A stretch of 64,000 nt of DNA from Salegentibacter sp. (lineage in GTDB: Bacteria > Bacteroidota > Bacteroidia > Flavobacteriales > Flavobacteriaceae). The stretch spans positions 932,514 to 996,513 of the forward strand of contig CP051246.1 in NCBI GenBank assembly GCA_017795085.1. Direction: 5' to 3'. The position numbers and the translations under genes are program-made. Shown in pieces: positions 1-8,373 of this stretch. The first letter of the stretch is position 1, and every line of letters begins with the position of its first letter. The notes under the pieces were generated by a model. It saw nothing but the letters and a program-made list of their open reading frames with translations. It ran no database searches and had not been told where the DNA came from.

Positions 1-222
1 CACCCGCAGTTTTTTAAAAGTCTTAATGCTCAATCCAGCGGAAAACTTACTCCTACCGAATATCGCCTGGCCATGCTGTTGCGTTTAAAGATGAGTTCAA
101 AAGAAATTGCCGCTATTTTAAGAATTACTCCAGATAGTGTTCGGGTGGGAAGGTACCGGTTCAGAAAAAAATTACCTATAAATGCTGATCAAAAACTCAG
201 TCAATTTTTACAGGAATTATAG
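1..222 (+). CDS. LuxR-type HTH regulator, C-terminal end (partial)
   Basis: Open from the first base of the window to a TAG at 220-222, giving 73 residues; the start lies outside. The visible part is a GerE/LuxR-type helix-turn-helix: LTPTEYRLAMLLRL, then SSKEIAAILRITPDSVRVGR and YRFRKKL. This pattern (T-E-x-x, S-x-K-E-I-A, S-V-x-x-x-R-Y-R-x-R-K-K-L) is typical of the DNA-binding tail of Bacteroidota TPR- or sensor-fused LuxR proteins. The upstream part is not visible, so sensor type and target are unknown. It lies directly upstream of the receptor/phytase pair in the same orientation, 176 bases away, and could regulate it; that is only positional inference. Confidence 0.8.
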   Translation, partial: HPQFFKSLNAQSSGKLTPTEYRLAMLLRLKMSSKEIAAILRITPDSVRVGRYRFRKKLPINADQKLSQFLQEL

Positions 223-398
223 AAAAATTCACCCACTATTTTGACAAAGTTTAGTGATTGTAAATAAATCTTAATTGTTGCCTTCTTGTAGCCTTTAAAA
301 AGTGAGTTTGTATACTGCTTGTTGCTTTTTAAAATACGGGTTAATCCCTTATCAGGACTATGTTTGTATCAGGATTTTAAAACTGAAACCCAATTAAA

Positions 399-3158
399 AT
401 GAAACACAGAAATGTATTCGATTTCAGGAAAATAATGCTCTTATTTTTCCTGTTTTTTAGCACAGCTTACCTCTTTTCCCAATCTGAACGGGCACGGATT
501 TCCGGTAAAGTTACCGATGCGGTAAGCGGCGAGCCTTTAATGGGAGTAAGTGTAATTGTAGAAGATATGTCTATAGGTACAGTTACCGACCGTAGCGGAA
601 ATTATGTAATGCGCGTTCCTGAAGGGGAACATGATCTTGTTTTTACATACTTAGGTTATATCGAAAAAAGGCTTTCAAAAAGTCTTAAAGGACATGAAAC
701 TGTTAATGCAGAACTTAAAAGCGATATTTCTTCCATCGATGAGGTTACCGTTAATTTTAAACGTTTTGGACAGGCTCGTGCCTTGAATCAACAAAAAAAC
801 GCGGATAATATTAAAAATGTAATTTCTTCAGATCTTATGGGGCGTTTTCCCGATCAAAACGTAGCCGAGGCTTTACAGCGTGTTCCGGGAATTACTATTA
901 CCCGCGATCAGGGGGAAGGCCGCTTTGTACAAGTTCGTGGGACGAATCCAAACCTAAATAGCATCAGTATTAACGGAGAACAAATTCCTTCTCCGGAAGG
1001 TGATGCACGTTTTGTGGCAATGGATGTGATTCCTTCGAATGTACTTTCCGGTATTGAGGTAAATAAAGCTATTACTCCCGATATGGACGGGGATGCCGTG
1101 GGCGGCTCGGTAAATCTTAAAACGCTTACACCCATAGAAGGCCAAACCATTTTTAATGTTACCGCTGCCAGTGGGTACAATAACCAGGTAAAAGACCAAA
1201 GTCCGATACTGGGCCAAGGCGCTATCACCTACGGAAAACGTCTAGGCGAAGAAGAAGAATTTGGCTTCTTAGTAGCAGGAAGTTACGATTATGATAACCG
1301 TGCTTCAAACAACAATGAGATGGCTTATGAGGATGGGGAACTGGAAGAAATAGAATTGCGTGACTACGAATTGACCCGAGAACGCTTTGGGGTTACTTCT
1401 TCATTTGATTATAAATTTTCACCTTCATCTAAAATTTTTATGAATGCGATTTACAATCGCTTTGGCGATCACGAATACCGAAGAAGTATGAAGCTTGAAA
1501 CCGATGCGATAGAACGCGAATTAAAAGACCGTGAAGAAATCCAATCTATTTTTAATGTTTCTTTGGGAGGGGAACATCCGTTAGGAGATAATTTGGATAT
1601 CGATTACTTGCTTTCTTATTCGTATGCTGAAAATGATACACCAAGTGAATATGTAAGTATTTTTAACCAGGAATATGAAGATGATCAAGGAGAAAGTATT
1701 GATTTTATTGAATTTGACCGTACTAATACAGATTTCCCTCAGTTTAATGTACGTTCTGATGCGCCTGAAGGTGCCGATCCTTTAAATTACAATCAATACG
1801 CCTTTGATGAGTTTGAATATGCCAAAGAAATTACTACCGATAAACATTTTACGGGTCGGGTAAATCTTTCTACGAATTATAGTTTAGACGGTTTTAAAGG
1901 GAAACTCAAATTTGGAGGATTGTTGCGTACCAAAGAAAAAATGCTAAACCCCAACAATCAGTTTTTTTCCTATGAGGGTAGTCAAGCTTATTCCGATTTA
2001 TTGGGTGATTTTGTAGACACTAATTTCCTTGAAAATCGTTACAATTTCGGACAATCAGCCAGTCCTTCTGGTATTCGTAACCTTTTTTATAACAACCGTA
2101 ATGATTTTGAAATTAATGAGGAAGACACTTTTGTAGATAGTGAATCGGAAGATTACCACGCTACTGAAGATACTTATGCCGGATATGTAATGACCAAGCT
2201 TACCAAAAATAAGTTTAATATAGTCGGTGGTTTTCGTTACGAAAATACATCGACTTCCTATTTTGGCAATACCATTGAATTTGATGAAGAAGGGGAGTTA
2301 ATACCTGAAGCTGTAGAGATCAATACCGACCGAAATTTTGATTTTTTTCTACCGATGTTGCACCTTAATTATCGTATGGACAAGAATACGGTTTTTCGCT
2401 TTGCCTATACCAATACCTTTGCCAAGCCGAACTATTTTGATTTGGCGCCTTACCGGATTGTAAATCGTGAAGATGATGAAATTGAATTCGGTAACCCCGA
2501 TTTAGACCCTACACGGTCTATGAATTTTGACATAATGGTAGAGCACTATTTACCTTCCTTGGGGATTATTTCAGGCGGGGTGTTTTTAAAAGATATTAAA
2601 GATTTTAGGTATAACCGCTTGTATATTTTTGAAGATCCGGAATTTGAAGGTTTTGAAGCGGAACAACCTGTTAACGGAGATGACGCGTTACTGGCAGGTT
2701 TTGAACTCAATTGGCAACAACAACTGGATTTTCTTCCCGGTTTTGCAAGAAACTTTGGAGTGTTTATAAACTATACCTACACCTGGTCTGAAGCTGAAGT
2801 TTTGGGAGAGACCAGTGATGAGGTACGTACGGTAACGCTTCCGGGCCAAAGTAAGAGTTCGGGAAATGCAGCATTTTCTTATCAAAAAGGTGGATTTAAC
2901 GGAAGAATTGCTGCTAATTATGCTGGTGCCTTTGTAGATGAGTTACGTGACAACAGTGGGAATGATCGTTATTATGATGAAAGACTTCAACTGGATATTT
3001 CCGCCAGCCAGCAAATCACGAAAAACTTGAGCATCTTTGCGGAAGGCTTAAATCTTACCAATGCACCGCTTCGGTATTACAACGGGGTAACTTCAAGACC
3101 GGAACAGCAGGAATTCTACTCGTGGTGGATGAATATCGGAATTAAATACGATTTGTAA
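399..3158 (+). CDS. TonB-dependent receptor with carboxypeptidase-regulatory-like domain
   Basis: Outer-membrane TonB-dependent receptor of 919 residues. A hydrophobic signal segment (about 10-27, ending AYLFSQ) is followed by a CarboxypepD_reg-like beta-sandwich (about 32-110, ISGKVTDAVSGEPLMGVSV to a DLVFTYLGY stretch). A plug domain spans about 130-245 (NVAEALQRVPGITITRDQGE, RFVQVRGTNPNLN, GGSVNLKT) and a long 22-strand barrel ends in IGIKYDL with an aromatic-rich C-terminus. It resembles the receptor group with the NVAEALQRVPG plug motif rather than SusC, and no SusD gene is adjacent. The next gene, 184 bases downstream, encodes a phytase-like lipoprotein, which suggests that the ligand is phytate or its breakdown products. 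This substrate is an inference from context. Confidence 0.9.
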   Translation: MKHRNVFDFRKIMLLFFLFFSTAYLFSQSERARISGKVTDAVSGEPLMGVSVIVEDMSIGTVTDRSGNYVMRVPEGEHDLVFTYLGYIEKRLSKSLKGHETVNAELKSDISSIDEVTVNFKRFGQARALNQQKNADNIKNVISSDLMGRFPDQNVAEALQRVPGITITRDQGEGRFVQVRGTNPNLNSISINGEQIPSPEGDARFVAMDVIPSNVLSGIEVNKAITPDMDGDAVGGSVNLKTLTPIEGQTIFNVTAASGYNNQVKDQSPILGQGAITYGKRLGEEEEFGFLVAGSYDYDNRASNNNEMAYEDGELEEIELRDYELTRERFGVTSSFDYKFSPSSKIFMNAIYNRFGDHEYRRSMKLETDAIERELKDREEIQSIFNVSLGGEHPLGDNLDIDYLLSYSYAENDTPSEYVSIFNQEYEDDQGESIDFIEFDRTNTDFPQFNVRSDAPEGADPLNYNQYAFDEFEYAKEITTDKHFTGRVNLSTNYSLDGFKGKLKFGGLLRTKEKMLNPNNQFFSYEGSQAYSDLLGDFVDTNFLENRYNFGQSASPSGIRNLFYNNRNDFEINEEDTFVDSESEDYHATEDTYAGYVMTKLTKNKFNIVGGFRYENTSTSYFGNTIEFDEEGELIPEAVEINTDRNFDFFLPMLHLNYRMDKNTVFRFAYTNTFAKPNYFDLAPYRIVNREDDEIEFGNPDLDPTRSMNFDIMVEHYLPSLGIISGGVFLKDIKDFRYNRLYIFEDPEFEGFEAEQPVNGDDALLAGFELNWQQQLDFLPGFARNFGVFINYTYTWSEAEVLGETSDEVRTVTLPGQSKSSGNAAFSYQKGGFNGRIAANYAGAFVDELRDNSGNDRYYDERLQLDISASQQITKNLSIFAEGLNLTNAPLRYYNGVTSRPEQQEFYSWWMNIGIKYDL

Positions 3159-3248
3159 AATGAAAAATAAATGGTATCCAATAACGATACTATTTATCGA
3201 AAAAGCGAAGTGATTTATCAAACTAAAATTAACAAATAAACACTCCTG

Positions 3249-3313
3249 CGAGGTTTTTAAAACCTCGTAAGTATAATCAAAACACCTACAAGGCAGGAAA
3301 AAAACCTTGTAGG
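3249..3313. repeat. Two adjacent small palindromes between receptor and phytase
   Basis: Two hairpins lie side by side. The first, at 3249-3267, is CGAGGTTTT-T-AAAACCTCG (9-bp stem). The second, at 3285-3313, is CCTACAAGG with CCTTGTAGG (9-bp stem around an A-rich loop). The first has the same layout as the palindromes at 18241-18273 and 32063-32095, so it belongs to a dispersed family. They may act as attenuators between the two genes or protect mRNA ends. Confidence 0.7.
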
Positions 3314-3342
3314 GTAAACTAAAAATCATTTAAATATCAATT

Positions 3343-4473
3343 ATGAAAAATCAATTATCAGCTCCTATATTCAAAATATTTCTTCTGCTTTACTTATCGA
3401 GTAGTGTACTTGTTACTTCCTGTAAAAACGAAGGAAAAAAAGACCGTACAGAAAAAGTAAATTCAGAAGAAAATACTTTAGAAAACCGAGAGGAAAAGGC
3501 TGTTTTAAAAGAAGCTTTTCACACCGATCGCGATTTGGGGGATAATGTAGACAGCCCGGCAATTTGGCATGGAGAAAATGGCGAAAACTGGCTATTGGCC
3601 ACGGCAAAAGAAGGTAATGCAATTATAGTTTATAATGCAGAAGACGGCTCATTTATTGAACGTTATGGAGAATCTGGTGACGGGGAAGGGGCTTTTAGTC
3701 GCCCCAACGGAATTACCGTGATTGAGAATTTACTACTCATCGTAGAACGTGATAATCGTCGGGTGCAGGTTTTCCGTTTGCCCGATTTTGAACCGCTTGG
3801 TTTTTTTGGAGATGATTTGCTCAAAAAACCTTATGGAATTAGTGTAACCAAAACCGAAGAAAATAAGTTTGATGCCTACGTTACCGATAATTATGAAACT
3901 CCGAGTGAACAAATTCCACCGGTAGAAGAACTGGGACAACGGGTACATTATTTTAGTTTTGAAATTAAAAACAATAAAGTTTCCGGTGAGCATCAAAAAG
4001 CTTTTGGTGATACCGAAGGTAGAGGAATTCTATATAAAGTGGAATCCATTCTTATCGATAAAGAAATGAACCGATTGCTGATTGCTGATGAATATAGTAA
4101 ACAGCGAAACATTAAGATTTATTCTCCTGAAGGAGCGTTTACAGGAGAAGTTATTTCAAGTCAGTATTTTGATAGTGAACCCGAAGGTATCGCGCTTTTT
4201 GAATGTGAAAAAGATGCTACAGGATATTATATCACTACCGATCAACACGATCATAATAATAAATTTGAAGTTTTTGATCGGAAATCTCTAAAGCACTTAG
4301 GTACTTTTGGTGGAGAAATTACTGCTAATACCGATGGTGTGGCAATCACCCAAAAATCGTACGGAAATTTTGAAAACGGTGCGTTTTTTCCCGTTCATGA
4401 TGATGGTAGTGTAACTGCTATCTCCTGGAGTGATATTGCAGCAGCTTTAGATTTAAAGTCTAGATGTGAATAG
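3343..4473 (+). CDS. Beta-propeller phytase-like lipoprotein (3-phytase family)
   Basis: Predicted secreted lipoprotein of 376 residues. The signal peptide ends in a lipobox-like VLVTSC with Cys27, then a charged linker. The body resembles beta-propeller phytases (3-phytase family): LGDNVDSPAIWHGENGENW near residue 66, LATAKEGNAIIVYN, SRPNGI, a VESILID-ADEY stretch, EGIALFEC, YYITTDQ and NTDGVAITQKSYG. These enzymes are Ca-dependent and release phosphate from phytate. The D-x-P-A-I-W motif and the repeated propeller blades are the main evidence. A broader NHL-repeat protein is the alternative. The lipoprotein anchor and the TonB receptor upstream fit surface phytate hydrolysis coupled to uptake. 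Confidence 0.8.
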   Translation: MKNQLSAPIFKIFLLLYLSSSVLVTSCKNEGKKDRTEKVNSEENTLENREEKAVLKEAFHTDRDLGDNVDSPAIWHGENGENWLLATAKEGNAIIVYNAEDGSFIERYGESGDGEGAFSRPNGITVIENLLLIVERDNRRVQVFRLPDFEPLGFFGDDLLKKPYGISVTKTEENKFDAYVTDNYETPSEQIPPVEELGQRVHYFSFEIKNNKVSGEHQKAFGDTEGRGILYKVESILIDKEMNRLLIADEYSKQRNIKIYSPEGAFTGEVISSQYFDSEPEGIALFECEKDATGYYITTDQHDHNNKFEVFDRKSLKHLGTFGGEITANTDGVAITQKSYGNFENGAFFPVHDDGSVTAISWSDIAAALDLKSRCE

Positions 4474-4502
4474 TCCGTGTGAGGTAATACTACCGGTAAT
4501 TT

Positions 4503-4532
4503 GACCGTCTTAAAAGTAATTTTAAGGCGGTC
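4503..4532. terminator. Bidirectional hairpin terminator between phytase and folA
   Basis: A 13-bp stem (GACCGTCTTAAAA at 4503-4515 against TTTTAAGGCGGTC at 4520-4532, one G-T pair) with a four-base loop sits between two convergent genes. It ends in TCTTGT on the plus strand, so the U-tract is weak. The position suits termination in both directions. Confidence 0.65.
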
Positions 4533-4616
4533 TTGTACCTTAGGGGAACACTATCCTTTTTCATTTAATAAAATCACTCGGACTTAACGCTATTTTGTAG
4601 GTTTATTTATACCTAC

Positions 4617-5099
4617 CTATTGGCGCTCATAAGTTAAATAAGTAAATGCGTATTTGTGTTTTTCATCGGCAGGGTGATACTCTTTATTCGTTAACTTCCA
4701 GTTTTCTTCATTAATTTCAGGAAAAAAAGTATCGGCTTTAAAGCTTTCATGCACCCGGGTAAGTTCAATCCTTTCAGCTTTAGGCAGGGCGAGTTTATAT
4801 ATTTCACCGCCACCAATAATAAATGGTTGCTGATCTTCTCGGGCAATTTCTAGCGCTTTTTCCAGGGAATGTACCACTAAAGCACCTTCGGGGCTATAAT
4901 TTTTATTTCGGGTTATAATAATATGCGTTCTGTTGGGCAGCGGTTTCGGAAAGGATTCAAACGTTTTTCGTCCCATTATTATATGGTGCCCGGTAGTAAG
5001 TTCTTTAAAACGTTTAAAATCGTCAGGTAAATGCCAAACCAAATCATTGTCTTTCCCTAAAGCATTGTTTTCGGCAGCTGCCGCAATCATCGTAAGCAT
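4617..5099 (-). CDS. folA: Dihydrofolate reductase
   Basis: Dihydrofolate reductase, 160 residues, the usual length for bacterial DHFR. It reduces dihydrofolate to tetrahydrofolate with NADPH in the cytoplasm. Visible motifs are MIAAAAENNALGKDNDLVWH (N-terminal strand and Met20-type loop), LPDDFKRFKELTTGHHIIMG, RKTFESFPKPLPNRTHIIIT and FIIGGGEIYKLALP (nucleotide-binding G-G stretch). It adjoins the 2TM gene with a 2-base gap in the same orientation, so the two are probably cotranscribed. Its metabolic partner thyA lies about 8.7 kb away on the same strand, not in the same operon. Confidence 0.96.
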   Translation of the reverse strand: MLTMIAAAAENNALGKDNDLVWHLPDDFKRFKELTTGHHIIMGRKTFESFPKPLPNRTHIIITRNKNYSPEGALVVHSLEKALEIAREDQQPFIIGGGEIYKLALPKAERIELTRVHESFKADTFFPEINEENWKLTNKEYHPADEKHKYAFTYLTYERQ

Positions 5100-5101
5100 A
5101 T

Positions 5102-5581
5102 TTACGTATTCAGTGGTTTGTCAGGATTTTCAGAAGAAGACGGGCTTTCAGGACCGGGATTTAAGTTGGTGGTTTTATCTGTATCACGTGTTTGTTCAGA
5201 TTTTTTTACTGGATAATCTTTTTCTACTTTTTTATCCAACTCGGCAATTTTCTTCTTTTGTTTATTAACCAGGCGTTCCATTTGCTTGGCTTCCCATTCT
5301 TTGCCCATTAAACTGCTGGTTACAAAAACATTAAAAAAATGAATAAGGAAAAGAAATGCCCAAATTAAAATAGCTGCTACAAACCAATCATAGCCAAGGA
5401 TTTTAAAATTTTCCTGATAGCCAATTACTACATTAAGTACAATTAAAAATACAGCCCCGATTAAAAAAATCACAAAATGATGAAACAGGCGTTTTTTCTG
5501 TAACATCCTTCTACGGGCATTATCATACAATTCTCGCTGTTCAGCATCGATTTTCGCTTCATTTTTCTTTTTAGAAAACAT
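5102..5581 (-). CDS. 2TM domain membrane protein
   Basis: Small membrane protein with two predicted transmembrane helices (FHHFVIFLIGAVFLIVLNVV and WFVAAILIWAFLFLIHFFNV), the hallmark of the 2TM family common in Flavobacteriia. The start is taken at the ATG at 5581 (MFSKKKNEAK), which gives 159 residues. An upstream in-frame ATG at 5608 would add nine residues that look non-coding. A basic helix precedes TM1, and after TM2 comes a charged coiled-coil-like segment (MERLVNKQKKKIAELDKKVE) and a disordered polar tail. In some family members the domain is fused to histidine kinases, but no kinase domain is present here. Function unknown. Confidence 0.8.
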   Translation of the reverse strand: MFSKKKNEAKIDAEQRELYDNARRRMLQKKRLFHHFVIFLIGAVFLIVLNVVIGYQENFKILGYDWFVAAILIWAFLFLIHFFNVFVTSSLMGKEWEAKQMERLVNKQKKKIAELDKKVEKDYPVKKSEQTRDTDKTTNLNPGPESPSSSENPDKPLNT

Positions 5582-5643
5582 AATAAAAAGTACTTTAGTG
5601 TCTACCAAATTTAAGAGTTTTACCGAGAAAAGCCCCGTACCTT

Positions 5644-6729
5644 ATGCATAATTTAAGAAAAGGATTCCCTGTTTTAGATCGTTATACTTATTTAAACACA
5701 GCAGCTTCGGGCTTGTTGCCTGAAAAAGTTTGGGAATACCGGCAAGACCACGACCTTGATTTTCTGATTTCTGCCAGTATTCTAAAAGAAAAACAGGGCG
5801 AAGTATTAACTGAAATTCGCGAAAAAACAGGTCGGTTTTTTAATTGTGCACCAAATCGAGTGGCTATGGTACCCAATTTTTCTCACGGATATAATATTCT
5901 ACTGGAATCACTTAATAAATATAAAAAAGCACTATTGCTTAAGGGCGATTACCCGTCGGTAAACTGGCCGGTGGAATCCCGGGATTTTGAGGTTGATTAC
6001 GCTGAGATTGATGAAAATGTAGAAGAAAATATAGCAGAAGCTTTTTGGAAAAACCAACCCGATTTTTTCTCATTTAGTATTGTGCAGTATATAAATGGAA
6101 TTAAACTTGACCTTAATTTTTTGAAAAGCCTGAAGCAGGATTATCCCAATACCATTTTTATTGCTGATGGTACTCAATATTGCGGTACCGAATTTTTTGA
6201 TTTTGAAGCTTCGGGCTTTGATGTGCTTATTTCCAGTGCTTACAAATGGATGAATGCCGGCTATGGTTGTGGCTTTATGCTTTTTAAAGAAGATATGGAA
6301 GGAAAAGTCTCACCCAAAGCTCTTGGATTTGGTTCCCTGCAAGGAAAATATAAAGCGCACCAGGGGAATTTTATCGGTAAGTTTGAGCCGGGCCATCTTG
6401 ATACGTTGAACTTTGGAAGCTTGGGGGCCGCAATTTCGATAATTGAAGAAACAGATCTGTCGATAATTCAAAAACAGATTGAAAATATAAAAACCAAAGC
6501 CAAATCAGCTTTTACTGAAATGGGCTTATTAGAACCTGCCGTTGAAAAACGAAAGATACATTCCACGATTTTCAATATTAAAGGAAGTGAAAAACGGGCT
6601 AACTATTTACGCTCAAAAAATATAATCACTTCCCGCCGTGGAGAAGGTATACGAGTCAGTTTCCATTATTTTAATACGGAAGAAGAATTGGAATTACTGC
6701 TAAAAACCCTAAAACAAAGTCCGGAATAA
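5644..6729 (+). CDS. Aminotransferase class V-fold PLP enzyme
   Basis: PLP-dependent enzyme of the class V aminotransferase / cysteine desulfurase fold, 361 residues. The N-terminus YLNTAASGLLPEKV matches the family's substrate-entry loop. A central FIADGTQYCGTEFFDF stretch carries the Asp that contacts the pyridine nitrogen. The likely PLP lysine is in SSAYKWMNAGYGCGFM at about residue 203. The C-terminal small domain (RANYLRSKNIITSRRGEGIR, then VSFHYFNTEEELELLLKTL) is complete. Substrate is not evident; most such Flavobacteriia proteins are annotated only as aminotransferase class V. It is a single-gene unit, divergent from the 2TM/folA pair. Confidence 0.85.
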   Translation: MHNLRKGFPVLDRYTYLNTAASGLLPEKVWEYRQDHDLDFLISASILKEKQGEVLTEIREKTGRFFNCAPNRVAMVPNFSHGYNILLESLNKYKKALLLKGDYPSVNWPVESRDFEVDYAEIDENVEENIAEAFWKNQPDFFSFSIVQYINGIKLDLNFLKSLKQDYPNTIFIADGTQYCGTEFFDFEASGFDVLISSAYKWMNAGYGCGFMLFKEDMEGKVSPKALGFGSLQGKYKAHQGNFIGKFEPGHLDTLNFGSLGAAISIIEETDLSIIQKQIENIKTKAKSAFTEMGLLEPAVEKRKIHSTIFNIKGSEKRANYLRSKNIITSRRGEGIRVSFHYFNTEEELELLLKTLKQSPE

Positions 6730-6734
6730 TAAGC

Positions 6735-8240
6735 CTACAAATAATCTGCTTTTTGGATGGGGTTAGGAAAACTTGCGATTTGTTTTGCCACCACACCAAT
6801 TAATTGAAAAGTTTCAGAGGTTTCTGTCTCTTCCTTTTTTCTTGTGTGTTGTTGCTTATCACGACTAGCTGGCTTTTGACGATGATCACGAACAATAGGT
6901 TTGGCTTTCACTTGCATCATTTTTTGTGCTAATTTAGCCTTTACCCTTACTTTTTTATTTAATCTGGGAGCCAATTTCACAAATTGATTTTGTTTTTTGC
7001 TTATCAGACTTTGTATTTTTCTAGGTTTTTGATTTCTTTTTTCATTGATTTTAGAGGATACATTCAATATAGTATTTCGTTCAATTTTAAGACCTTTGTT
7101 CACAGATTGTAATTGAAGTCGTTTATCTTTGCCTTTAAATTTTTTATTAATAATAAAGGGACCGAGGTTTTTTATTTTGGAATCGGTTAATAATTCTTCG
7201 TTTTTTTTAGATTTTTCAGGAAGTTTAATATCAATGTTCCGAATAAAAATTAGTTTTTGTGTAATCCTAGGGATATTGATCTCCTCCTGGTTAAGAAGGT
7301 TGATGTTCCAAAATGGGGAAGTCAAGATTGAACCGTCATACCAGGCCCTGGTGATATTTACAAAAAGAATTTCAAAATCAATAGATTCCAGTTCAAGTTC
7401 AGTTACTGAATTGTTGAAAATTTCTTTAAATTCTTCCAAATCATTTTCTTTTATAGAATTTTTGAGATCTTGAGACTTTAAACTTATTTTTTTCCAGTTT
7501 AATTCATCTCCTTTATACAGGTTGTTGGGCATACAACTTGTAAGGTGAAAATTTGCTCCACTTCCAAGGTGTTCCCTTTTGAGGCTTTCCAATTTTCCTT
7601 TAGTATTATTAAGCCGTGTCAGAAACCTTTTAAACTCATCTTTTACGATTTCCAGTATTTGTTCTTCAATACTTTCTTTGTTTCCTTTTTCTTTCCACTC
7701 TTTTTCTATGGTTTTCAGGTTCTCTTTCTTCATATTTATTTCCACTTCAGTAGCAGCTTTACTCTCAGAGACCTTTTCCTGAAGGTTGGCAATATCACCT
7801 GTTATTTTTTTTCTGAGTTTTAAAAAAGCACGATAGGTGTCTTTTTCTGGTTCCTTTACGGCATTTAAAGCCTTACTAAAAATAGGATGCTCGTAAAGCA
7901 TCTCGATATTTAGGCTGTCAGGATCCAATAAACGAAGATGGTTAAGTACAGTGGCATAGGGATTATACAAATAATCTTGTTGTTCTCCCGAAATGGTCCA
8001 GTATTTATCTTGTTTAGGAAGCGTATTAGCTATTTGTGAAAATTCATAGAGTTCATCTAGATACTTATGGGCATCATCAGCGGCATTATTAGTATCTAAA
8101 AACAGAAAATCATCATAATTAAAACCGGTGGAAAATGGAGAGAAAATTAACTTATATTCTTCCCTTTTTTCATTTCCTGATATATGGTTTTTATAGAAGT
8201 CTTCTTTTATCTTGCTAAAGATGCTAGGCAATGGGATCAT
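6735..8240 (-). CDS. Unrecognised protein, distant paralogue of the gene at 8374-9915
   Basis: I do not recognise this 501-residue protein. It has no signal peptide or membrane helix. A helical N-terminal half (FSQIAN near residue 67, long coiled-coil-like stretch about 120-225) is followed by a beta-like segment (SGANFHLTSCMPNNL near 228, then RAWYDGSILTSPFWNI near 300). A very basic Lys/Arg-rich stretch lies at about 385-470, and the C-terminus contains FQLIGVVAKQIASFPNP. The same landmarks occur in the same order in the neighbouring 513-residue protein (FSQVAN, SGSEFYYTSLLPGG, VRPWFNVNFLTSKYW, MQLIGFKCHKLPKSPDS), so the two look paralogous. It is the last gene of the minus-strand cluster, 133 bases after its paralogue. 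Confidence 0.75.
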   Translation of the reverse strand: MIPLPSIFSKIKEDFYKNHISGNEKREEYKLIFSPFSTGFNYDDFLFLDTNNAADDAHKYLDELYEFSQIANTLPKQDKYWTISGEQQDYLYNPYATVLNHLRLLDPDSLNIEMLYEHPIFSKALNAVKEPEKDTYRAFLKLRKKITGDIANLQEKVSESKAATEVEINMKKENLKTIEKEWKEKGNKESIEEQILEIVKDEFKRFLTRLNNTKGKLESLKREHLGSGANFHLTSCMPNNLYKGDELNWKKISLKSQDLKNSIKENDLEEFKEIFNNSVTELELESIDFEILFVNITRAWYDGSILTSPFWNINLLNQEEINIPRITQKLIFIRNIDIKLPEKSKKNEELLTDSKIKNLGPFIINKKFKGKDKRLQLQSVNKGLKIERNTILNVSSKINEKRNQKPRKIQSLISKKQNQFVKLAPRLNKKVRVKAKLAQKMMQVKAKPIVRDHRQKPASRDKQQHTRKKEETETSETFQLIGVVAKQIASFPNPIQKADYL

Positions 8241-8311
8241 ATCTCTTTAAATTAAAGTATTGAAAAAAAATACCTCGAAGCCTGTTTGTGGCCTATTCAG
8301 GTGTAATTGCA

Positions 8312-8337
8312 ATAAAAACAAAAGATGTTTGTTTTTA
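8312..8337 (-). terminator. Weak A/T hairpin between the two paralogous genes
   Basis: An A/T-rich inverted repeat (AAAAACAAA with TTTGTTTTT) sits between the 513- and 501-residue genes. Read on the minus strand it ends in a T-rich run, so it could attenuate transcription between them. The stem is weak, and this is a tentative call. Confidence 0.3.
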
Positions 8338-8373
8338 ATAATTACCGGTATAGCCCCGAGGCTTTTTAATTAG

